From assembly GCF_905201705.1 (NCBI RefSeq), contig NZ_CAJKOX010000008.1, positions 1 through 64,000 on the forward strand: a stretch of 64,000 nucleotides of DNA, read 5' to 3'. The notes under the pieces are model-generated. The model made no database searches and was not told the origin of the DNA. It saw nothing but the letters and a program-made list of their open reading frames with translations. Below are positions 8,325-15,313 of the stretch, piece by piece. The position numbers were made by a program, and so were the translations under genes. Source of the stretch: an uncultured Marvinbryantia sp. GTDB lineage: Bacteria > Bacillota > Clostridia > Lachnospirales > Lachnospiraceae. The number at the start of each line of letters is the position of its first letter. Position 1 is the first letter of the stretch.

Positions 8325-10208
8325 ATGATCGAAAGAGCAGATTTTCGTAATGTAAGCATAAGCGGAGGATTTTGGAAGGAAAAACAGGAATTAATAAAAA
8401 GGGTAACAATTCCATATATCTGGAGAGCTTTAAATGATGATATAGATGGAATTGTCAGAAGCGGAGCGGTAAACAATTTTAAAATTGCGGCAGGCAAGAA
8501 AAGAGGAGACTTTTTCGGACTGGTTTCGCAGGACAGCGATTTGTTTAAGTGGATGGAGGCTGCCGCCTATGCTCTTGTGCTGGAGGACTCGAAAGAGATA
8601 GAGGAAAATCTTGAGCAGGCAGTGATGCTTCTGGAAGATGCACAGCAGAAGGATGGATATCTGAATTCCTATTATATTCTAAACGGGCTCAGCCAGCGCT
8701 GGTCTTATCTGAAGGAATCCTGTCAGTTATATTGTGCCGGACATTTGATAGAGGCGGCGGTGGCTCATTATGAGGTATCGGGAAAGCGGAATTTGCTGGA
8801 TATCGCGTGCCGCTATGCCGACTGCATTGACCGAAGCTTCGGAAAAGAGAAGGGAAAGATCCGGGGGTATGACGGACATGCGGAGGTGGAGCTTGCCCTT
8901 TTTAAACTGTATGAGTGTACAGGTGAAGAACGGTACCGGAAACTTGGAATGTTTTTTGTGGAAGAAAGAGGACAAAAGCCGTTTTTCTTTGAAATGGAAA
9001 AGAGAAATCAAAAAATACAGGAAAATCTGGTCTATGAATTACAGGAAGCGGATTTCAGCCATTCGCAGTCACATTTGCCGATACGCCGGCAGAAGGAAGC
9101 AAAGGGGCATGCTGTGAAAGCAATGTATTTTTACAGCGCGGCAGCGGATATGGCCAGACTTGAGCAGGATGAGGAGCTTTACCGGAGCTTAAGAGAGCTC
9201 TGGGAGGATGTGACACAGCGGAAGATGTATCTGACAGGAGCGATCGGCTCCAGGGAGTGCGGGGAGAGCTTCTCGTATGCATATGATCTGCCGCTTGATC
9301 TGATGTATGGAGAAACCTGCGCGTCTGTCGGACTGCTGCTGTGGGCGGGGCGTATGATGCTGCTAAAGGAGGACAGCTGTTATGCGGACGTAATGGAAAC
9401 GGCACTTTATAATGGGATACTCTGTGGAATTTCGCAGAGCGGAGATCGGTTTTTTTATACGAATGTATTGGAAATGGACCCGGAAAAGTGCGGGCTGAGA
9501 CCAGAATATGCTCATGTTATGAAGGAAAGGCAGCCGTGGTTTGCCTGCCCGTGCTGCCCTGCGAACATTGCGCGGACGATTTTGTCTGTACAAAATTATA
9601 TTTATACTTTCTCTGATGAACAGCTCTGCATACATCAGTATATGTGCAGTGATCTGAAAGAAAATGGATGGCAGTGCAGCCAGAGGACAGATTATCCGTA
9701 TGATGGGGAAATCTTCATAAAAGTACAATCGGAGCGAGACAGTGCGGTAAAACTGAGAATTCCCGGATGGTGCGAGAAGTATATGGTGCAAAAGAATGGA
9801 GAATACTATTCTGTTCAGAGAGAAAAGGGATATGTAAAGATTTTTGTAGAAAAAGGAAGTGTTCATGAGATTACGCTCCGGCTGTGTATGAAACCGGAGA
9901 AGATATATGCGAAAGCGGAAGCAGAGTCTATGCAGGGAAAGGCCGCTGTTATATGCGGACCGCTGGTTTATTGTGCGGAGGAAACCGATAATCCGCTGCT
10001 ATCCAGGTGCTGCCTGAAGCAGGGGGGATATTTGAAGAAAGAGCAAAATGCGATTTTGGCAGAGGGATCCTCATACCGGAATGAAATGGATGGATTATAT
10101 GGAAAACAAAGGTTTTCCCTTCAGTCGTGTGAGATCCGCATGATTCCATATTTTCAGTGGAACAACCGGGGAGCAGGGAGAATAAAAACATTTTTTGAGG
10201 AAAGATAG
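8325..10208 (+). CDS. Glycoside hydrolase family 127 protein (beta-L-arabinofuranosidase type), copy 1
   Basis: A 627-residue cytoplasmic enzyme of the GH127/DUF1680 family, whose founding member HypBA1 removes beta-L-arabinofuranose using a zinc-bound cysteine nucleophile. The expected residues are visible: the acid/base Glu at about 314 (CGESF), zinc ligands Glu330 and Cys332 (YGETCAS), and the Cys410-Cys411 pair (CPCCPANIAR). Their spacing closely matches HypBA1. No signal peptide is seen, so the substrate must first be imported by the upstream transporter. GGGAGGG precedes ATG 8325. The motif has P-A instead of the common P-P after the Cys pair. Confidence 0.88.
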   Translation: MIERADFRNVSISGGFWKEKQELIKRVTIPYIWRALNDDIDGIVRSGAVNNFKIAAGKKRGDFFGLVSQDSDLFKWMEAAAYALVLEDSKEIEENLEQAVMLLEDAQQKDGYLNSYYILNGLSQRWSYLKESCQLYCAGHLIEAAVAHYEVSGKRNLLDIACRYADCIDRSFGKEKGKIRGYDGHAEVELALFKLYECTGEERYRKLGMFFVEERGQKPFFFEMEKRNQKIQENLVYELQEADFSHSQSHLPIRRQKEAKGHAVKAMYFYSAAADMARLEQDEELYRSLRELWEDVTQRKMYLTGAIGSRECGESFSYAYDLPLDLMYGETCASVGLLLWAGRMMLLKEDSCYADVMETALYNGILCGISQSGDRFFYTNVLEMDPEKCGLRPEYAHVMKERQPWFACPCCPANIARTILSVQNYIYTFSDEQLCIHQYMCSDLKENGWQCSQRTDYPYDGEIFIKVQSERDSAVKLRIPGWCEKYMVQKNGEYYSVQREKGYVKIFVEKGSVHEITLRLCMKPEKIYAKAEAESMQGKAAVICGPLVYCAEETDNPLLSRCCLKQGGYLKKEQNAILAEGSSYRNEMDGLYGKQRFSLQSCEIRMIPYFQWNNRGAGRIKTFFEER

Positions 10209-10220
10209 GAGGTGCGCGCG

Positions 10221-12128
10221 GTGGAAGCAGAAGTGAAAATCCGGGATGAATTCTGGTCTCCCAGAATAGAAAAAATATGCAGGGAAATTATCCCGTATCA
10301 GTATGAGGTGTTAAATGATGCGGTGGCAGGGATTCCGCATAGCCATGCGATTGAAAATTTCCGGATCGCTGCTGGGGAGTCCGATGATCAGTACGAGGGA
10401 ATGCTGTTTCAGGACAGTGATGTGGCAAAATGGATAGAAGCGGCTGCCTGGTCGCTGCGGCTGTGTCCGGACAGAGAGCTGGAGGAAAAGATAGATAGTC
10501 TGGTTGATTTAATGCAGAGAGCACAGCGCGAGGATGGCTATCTGAACACGTATTATATTTGTACGGATCTGGAAAAGCGGCTTACAAATTTTTCTCATGG
10601 ACATGAACTGTACTGTGCCGGACATCTGATAGAAGCTGCCGTGGCATATGCCTTGGCCACCGGGAAGGAGAAAATGCTGCATATGATGGAGCGGTATGTA
10701 GAATTTTTTTTAGAGCGGATAGGAGCAGGGGAGGGAAAGCTGCATGGTTATTCCGGACATCCGGAGATTGAGATGGCGCTGTATAAATTATATCAATACA
10801 CGCATGATGTCAGATATTATGACTTCATGACTTATCTGATCATGGAGAGAGGAAAGCAGCCTTCTTTTCTTTTAAAGGAGGAGGGGTTTGGCGAGAGATA
10901 TAAGGATAAGTGGTTTGATCTGGAATATCATCAGGCACATATGCCTGCATGGGAACAGAAAGCTGCTGTCGGACATTGCGTCAGAGCGGTCTATCTTTAC
11001 AGTGCAATGGCAGACATGGCAATGGAAACAGGAAATTCCGATATGAAAAACGCTCTCCGGAGGTTGTGGAGAGATGTTGTGACCAGAAAAATGTATATTA
11101 CAGGTGCTATCGGAAGCGAGGCGCATGGAGAATGCTTTAGCTCGGACTTTGATCTGCCAAATGACAGAGCTTATGCAGAAACCTGCGCTTCGATCGGGCT
11201 GATTTTCTGGGCGAAGAGAATGTTGCACTTAGAGAAGAAGAGCTGCTATGCGGACGTCATGGAGCTGGCATTATATAATGGGGCGCTGAGCGGAATATCA
11301 GAAGATGGAAAACATTATTTTTATGTGAATCCGCTGGAAATTCATCCAGCAGAGGCAGAAAAGCGATTTGATACGCAGCATGTAAAAATCCGGCGGGAGG
11401 CGTGGATGGGGTGTGCGTGCTGCCCGCCGAATATCGCAAGATTGCTGGCTTCCCTGGATCAGTATGTATATATATGGGAGGAGCAGGGCAGAAAGCTATA
11501 TGTAAATCTGTTTATCGGCGGAGAGATTCTTATTGATAATGGACAGAGAGGCTTTACGGCAGAGAGCTCTTATTGTTGGAATGGAAAAGTGTGCTTTCGG
11601 TATCATGGATTGCCGGGAAAACTTGCATTGTATATTCGTGTGCCGGGATGGGTGAAGGGTTACGCGGCGGCAATTAATGGGGAGCAGACGGAGAACCTGC
11701 GGGAAGAAGAGGGCTATATCTGTATAGAACGGGAATTTAAGGAGCGGGATTGTATCACGCTTCAATTTGAGATAACGCTCAGAAAAGTATATGCCAATCC
11801 GGGAGTTCATGCGGATGCCGGAAAAGCGGCGCTGATGAGAGGTCCGGTAGTGTACTGCGTGGAGGAAGCCGATAATGGAAAGAATCTGGGCGGATTGAGC
11901 GTAGGGGAACTGGTGGATACAGAAGAGTACTGGGATGATGCATTGCCAGACAATGCCGTATGTGTCAGCTTTGCCGGATATCGGGAATCGGAAGAGATCT
12001 GGAAAGAGCGACTGTACTCTTTTGAAAAAGCACAAAAAGAGCCGGTTCGTATAAAAGCGATACCGTATTATCTGTGGGGCAACAGGGGAGCCGGAGAGAT
12101 GTGCATTTGGATAAATGATATTGGATAA
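10221..12128 (+). CDS. Glycoside hydrolase family 127 protein (beta-L-arabinofuranosidase type), copy 2
   Basis: A second GH127 enzyme of about 635 residues, clearly paralogous to its neighbour but well diverged. Acid/base Glu304 (HGECF), zinc ligands Glu320 and Cys322 (YAETCAS) and the Cys400-Cys401 pair (GCACCPPNIAR) are all present, so it should be active. GTG 10221 lies seven bases after AGGAGGT; GTG 10212 is inside that ribosome site and is rejected. It has no signal peptide. Two intracellular GH127 enzymes in one operon suggest two linkages or two sugars handled after uptake. Confidence 0.88.
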   Translation: MEAEVKIRDEFWSPRIEKICREIIPYQYEVLNDAVAGIPHSHAIENFRIAAGESDDQYEGMLFQDSDVAKWIEAAAWSLRLCPDRELEEKIDSLVDLMQRAQREDGYLNTYYICTDLEKRLTNFSHGHELYCAGHLIEAAVAYALATGKEKMLHMMERYVEFFLERIGAGEGKLHGYSGHPEIEMALYKLYQYTHDVRYYDFMTYLIMERGKQPSFLLKEEGFGERYKDKWFDLEYHQAHMPAWEQKAAVGHCVRAVYLYSAMADMAMETGNSDMKNALRRLWRDVVTRKMYITGAIGSEAHGECFSSDFDLPNDRAYAETCASIGLIFWAKRMLHLEKKSCYADVMELALYNGALSGISEDGKHYFYVNPLEIHPAEAEKRFDTQHVKIRREAWMGCACCPPNIARLLASLDQYVYIWEEQGRKLYVNLFIGGEILIDNGQRGFTAESSYCWNGKVCFRYHGLPGKLALYIRVPGWVKGYAAAINGEQTENLREEEGYICIEREFKERDCITLQFEITLRKVYANPGVHADAGKAALMRGPVVYCVEEADNGKNLGGLSVGELVDTEEYWDDALPDNAVCVSFAGYRESEEIWKERLYSFEKAQKEPVRIKAIPYYLWGNRGAGEMCIWINDIG

Positions 12129-12151
12129 AATAGTGATACATCTCTGAGAGA

Positions 12152-12189
12152 AAAACGCCCCGGACATCGTAACAGGTGCCCGGGCGTTT
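12152..12189. terminator. Terminator between GH127 operon and cstA
   Basis: AAACGCCC (12153-12160) pairs with GGGCGTTT (12182-12189). The minus-strand side runs into five T, so it mainly ends cstA transcription, but it can also act on the converging GH127 operon. Confidence 0.7.
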
Positions 12190-12221
12190 CGTATAAAATT
12201 TTTTCTCTTTATTGTTATGTG

Positions 12222-13931
12222 TTATTTGCTCTTAGCCTGGCTTGTGATTGTCTTTACGCCTTCTACAGCGAGGACGATTGCCAGTACAACGAGCAGGGTA
12301 CCGAGACCTGCGCGGATCCAGTTCCACATGTCAACCGCGTTTGTCACGTTTGTGATGATGGTCTGAACCAGGGATACGATGGTAACAACCAGCATGAATG
12401 CCATCGGGAACAGGAACATCTTATTGTTCTTGCCCATCTTACCGAGCCATGCGGCAACAGCGAGCAGACCGAGTGCAGCGAGAAGCTGGTTTGCAGCTCC
12501 GAACAGCGCCCAGATCTTTGCATAGCCTGTCATACCAAGCGCGATGCCGAGCACAACGGTGATGATGGTAGCAACATACGGGTTTGTCAGAGTTTTCTTA
12601 ATACCGGTCGCATCCTTGTAGGTCTGTCCCGGCTCCAGCCAGAACTCCTGGAACATGTAGCGCGCCAGACGGGTCGCGGTATCCAGGGATGTCAGACAGA
12701 AAGCGGATACTGCAAGAATCAGCATGGAGTAGATCACATCCTGCGCACCTGCAAGGAACGGGATGGTTGCACACATGCGGGAGATACCGGTTGCGAATAC
12801 TGCCGTCGGGGTGGTGATACCGCCCGGAACGTACTCTTTCCAGATGTAACCAACTGCGCAGAGAGAGATCAGAGCCAGCGCACACTCGATCAGCATACCG
12901 CCGTATGCGATCGGACGGGCATCAGTTTCTTTGTCGAGCTGCTTTGCGGTGGTACCGGAACCTACCAGAGAGTGGAAACCGGAGATTGCGCCGCAGGCGA
13001 TGGTTACGAACAGTGCCGGGAACAGGCTTCCGAGGGAGCTTCCCACACCGTACTCAGCGGTATCAACAAATCCGGTGAACGCCGGGATATCCAGCGACGG
13101 ATGAGCGCCCACGATACCTACCACAGCGATGATCATCATGCCGTAAAGCAGGAAGGAGCTTAAATAGTCACGCGGCTGCAGAAGGATCCACACCGGGGTG
13201 ACGGAAGCGATAGCAATGTAGATACCAACGATGATCATCCAGGTGCTTCCGTTCAGATAGAGCGGATGCCAGTTGTAGCCGATTGCCATACAGGCAACGA
13301 TCGCTGCCACGCCGATAACGGTGGAAACCACGAGGGAAGCGTTTCTTCTGTAAACCATAACACCGAAAATAATCGCGATTACGATGAACAGGATGGAGAT
13401 CATAGCGGTGCGGGCATTTGCCGCGCTTGCCACTGCATCCAGTGCGCCTGCTTCGTCGTAGGTAGCCTTAAAGGTATTTGCAACAATGGATGCAAATGCC
13501 GCTACCACGAGGATCAGTGTCAGATAGGAGAAGATGATGAACAGCTTCTTCGCTCTGCTTCCGATACTGGTTGCGATAACCTCACCGATAGACTGTCCTT
13601 TGTTTCTTACGGATGCAAACAGTGCACCGAAATCATGTACCGCACCGAAGAAGATACCTCCGATGAGTACCCACAGCATAACCGGAACCCATCCGAATAC
13701 GGCTGCTTGGATCGGTCCATTGATCGGACCTGCGCCTGCGATAGAGGAAAAATGATGCCCCATAAGGACCGGTGCTTTTGCCGGAACATAGTCGTTTCCG
13801 TCCTCCAGCTCGTGGGCCGGTGTAACGCGCTTGCCGTCCACGCCCCACTGCTCCGCAAGCCATTTGCCGTAGGTGACATAGCCAATTGCCAGAATAACTA
13901 CGCCTACGATTAACAATAATGCTGCATTCAT
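12222..13931 (-). CDS. cstA: CstA-family carbon-starvation transporter
   Basis: A 569-residue polytopic membrane protein of the CstA family, which imports peptides or pyruvate when preferred carbon is scarce. The N-terminal region carries typical family sequence, for example GHHFSSIAGAGPINGPIQAA, followed by many hydrophobic helices. The length fits the shorter clostridial form rather than the roughly 700-residue E. coli protein. ATG 13931 has AAAGGAG upstream and lies three bases after the stop of the preceding small gene, so the two form one operon. The substrate is not determined by sequence. Confidence 0.9.
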   Translation of the reverse strand: MNAALLLIVGVVILAIGYVTYGKWLAEQWGVDGKRVTPAHELEDGNDYVPAKAPVLMGHHFSSIAGAGPINGPIQAAVFGWVPVMLWVLIGGIFFGAVHDFGALFASVRNKGQSIGEVIATSIGSRAKKLFIIFSYLTLILVVAAFASIVANTFKATYDEAGALDAVASAANARTAMISILFIVIAIIFGVMVYRRNASLVVSTVIGVAAIVACMAIGYNWHPLYLNGSTWMIIVGIYIAIASVTPVWILLQPRDYLSSFLLYGMMIIAVVGIVGAHPSLDIPAFTGFVDTAEYGVGSSLGSLFPALFVTIACGAISGFHSLVGSGTTAKQLDKETDARPIAYGGMLIECALALISLCAVGYIWKEYVPGGITTPTAVFATGISRMCATIPFLAGAQDVIYSMLILAVSAFCLTSLDTATRLARYMFQEFWLEPGQTYKDATGIKKTLTNPYVATIITVVLGIALGMTGYAKIWALFGAANQLLAALGLLAVAAWLGKMGKNNKMFLFPMAFMLVVTIVSLVQTIITNVTNAVDMWNWIRAGLGTLLVVLAIVLAVEGVKTITSQAKSK

Positions 13932-13934
13932 GAA

Positions 13935-14468
13935 TCACACACTCCTTTTCTTTTTTCTTTTCATGAATATATTTTTCATTAATTTCGCGTTTGCCCTGCC
14001 GCTGCGGTTTGTCGGAAAATCCGTTGCGCCCCGGCGGACGAGCACGGTGTGGAAATCCATCCAGCCGTGCAGCGAAAAATGAAAACTTTTGTAAAGCCTG
14101 CACCTTTTCAGAAGCTTTTCCGCTTCGGGTGTGCAGGTGTCACAGAGGAAAACTGCGGTGATATAGGTGTACATATGACCGGGCTTCGGGTCGATCAGTG
14201 CCATTCCCCGGTCGTAGGCGAGCTTCTCGCAGGAGCGGTACAGCTCCTCGTTAAGCTCCGGTACGGAAAATATGTAAACGTGCTCGTTGGAATCGGCGCT
14301 CCACAGCTCGGCTTTTTTCAGAAGAACGTATTTTGCGGTGCGCACATTAAAGTGACAGACAGCGACAAGGGGAAGCGCAGAGCTTTCCGCACGCTCAATA
14401 TCAAAATATCCGCTGTATGCGTCGAGCAGCTTTTCCAGCATTTCTTCTCTTGTCAGATCCGGCGCCAT
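13935..14468 (-). CDS. Hypothetical protein upstream of cstA
   Basis: I do not recognise this 177-residue protein. It appears cytoplasmic, with no signal peptide or membrane helix, a CDTC cysteine pair near residue 110 and a basic C-terminus (KRKKKR). ATG 14468 follows AAAAGGAGAG; longer in-frame extensions upstream cross the promoter and are rejected. It is the first gene of a two-gene operon with cstA, which suggests a role in regulating or serving that transporter; this is inference only. Confidence 0.7.
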   Translation of the reverse strand: MAPDLTREEMLEKLLDAYSGYFDIERAESSALPLVAVCHFNVRTAKYVLLKKAELWSADSNEHVYIFSVPELNEELYRSCEKLAYDRGMALIDPKPGHMYTYITAVFLCDTCTPEAEKLLKRCRLYKSFHFSLHGWMDFHTVLVRRGATDFPTNRSGRANAKLMKNIFMKRKKKRSV

Positions 14469-14514
14469 GTTATCTCTCCTTTTGTCGTTTGTTTTTCTGA
14501 TGGAATGGGCCGTG

Positions 14515-14560
14515 CAAAAAGAAAAGCCCGGAGGATAGTCCCGGACTGTTTTGCAGGGAC
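14515..14560 (-). promoter_or_regulatory. Leader attenuator-like hairpin before the cstA operon
   Basis: On the minus strand AGTCCGG (14547-14541) pairs with CCGGGCT (14531-14525), with one G-U pair, and is followed by TTTTCTTTTT. It lies between the promoter and the first gene with no upstream gene to terminate. An alternative pairing GTCCC (14560-14556) with GGGAC (14542-14538) overlaps the first stem and could be an antiterminator. The ligand or factor is unknown. Confidence 0.5.
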
Positions 14561-14623
14561 CTCTTTGTCCGAAAATAAACAAACCATAAAATAATAAAAA
14601 ATCTATAAAAATAGACTTAAGAA

Positions 14624-14652
14624 AATATAGCACATTTTGTCGCAAAATGCAA
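14624..14652 (-). promoter_or_regulatory. Promoter of the hypothetical protein-cstA operon
   Basis: Minus-strand TTGCAT (14652-14647) and TATATT (14629-14624) are 17 bp apart. Predicted transcription starts near 14617, giving a leader of about 150 bases. Confidence 0.6.
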
Positions 14653-14811
14653 TCCATTGACGCGTTAATTGATAAAAGTTTCAATAAATGTATTAATTTT
14701 GTAATAGAGAAGGAAGCGGAAAAATTAAAAAAAGTGTTTAAAGACGCACGGATGTGGGAAAAATAAACAATGAGGAGCGCAAAAAGCTGCAGCAAAGGAA
14801 TTTTGGGGCTG

Positions 14812-14840
14812 TTGACAAATTCTGGATGTTGTGACATAAT
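14812..14840 (+). promoter_or_regulatory. Promoter of the HPr-like gene
   Basis: A perfect TTGACA (14812-14817) and CATAAT (14835-14840) are spaced 17 bp apart, about 40 bases before the start codon. It is one of the strongest sigma-A-type promoters in the window. Confidence 0.75.
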
Positions 14841-14878
14841 GTAGCAAATCTAAAAAGAAATCATAGAGAGAGGTGCAG

Positions 14879-15112
14879 ATGATGATGTCAGAAAGAAAAA
14901 TCAGACTGAGTCAGATGAAGGAAGTCAAGGAATTTGTGTCAGTAGCCGGGAAATGTGATTTTGATATAGATGTATATTACAACCGTATTACGATCGATGC
15001 AAAATCTATCATGGGAGTTCTGAGTCTGGATCTGTCGCAGGTACTTACTGTGAAATACGGGGGAGAAGACGCGCAGCTTGAGGATGTGCTGAGCAAATAC
15101 GCTGCCGCATAA
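14879..15112 (+). CDS. HPr-like protein lacking the catalytic histidine
   Basis: A 77-residue protein of the HPr fold. It keeps the regulatory serine region of HPr (AKSIMGVLSL, matching Ser46) but has no GLHARP motif, so the His15 that carries phosphate in the sugar PTS is missing. This is the pattern of Crh, the Bacillus HPr paralogue that acts only in catabolite repression. Three consecutive ATG codons follow GAGAGAGG; 14879 is chosen, with 14882 and 14885 possible. It is monocistronic, with its own promoter and terminator. A role as a CcpA partner is inference. Confidence 0.75.
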   Translation: MMMSERKIRLSQMKEVKEFVSVAGKCDFDIDVYYNRITIDAKSIMGVLSLDLSQVLTVKYGGEDAQLEDVLSKYAAA

Positions 15113-15128
15113 AATGAGAAAGATGAGG

Positions 15129-15171
15129 AGCCGCTGCCTGGGCAAGGGATATGCCGGGCGCGGCTTTTTTT
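15129..15171 (+). terminator. Terminator of the HPr-like gene
   Basis: AGCCGC (15129-15134) pairs with GCGGCT (15160-15165), with partial pairing inside, and is followed by seven T. Confidence 0.75.
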
Positions 15172-15185
15172 GCTGTGCATACGAC

Positions 15186-15210
15186 AAAAACGTCCGGTGG
15201 ACGTTTTTTA
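15186..15210. terminator. Second, bidirectional hairpin after the HPr-like gene
   Basis: AAAAACGTCC (15186-15195) and GGACGTTTTT (15199-15208) form a perfect ten-base stem with a three-base loop. T-tracts lie on both strands. Confidence 0.55.
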
Positions 15211-15313
15211 GTGTTGCCATGCATCCGAAGGAAAGAAATAAAATTTTAGTAGAGAAATACCGGCCCAGATGATAAAATGTATTTGGATCAAATGATCATA
15301 GTGGAGGCAGTCA

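Noticed and set aside
10212..10220. GTG 10212 as the start of the second GH127 gene
   Set aside because: It lies inside the AGGAGGT ribosome site; GTG 10221 is correctly spaced.
12219..13163. 314-codon plus-strand frame across cstA
   Set aside because: It is an antisense shadow of cstA with Cys/His-rich nonsense composition.
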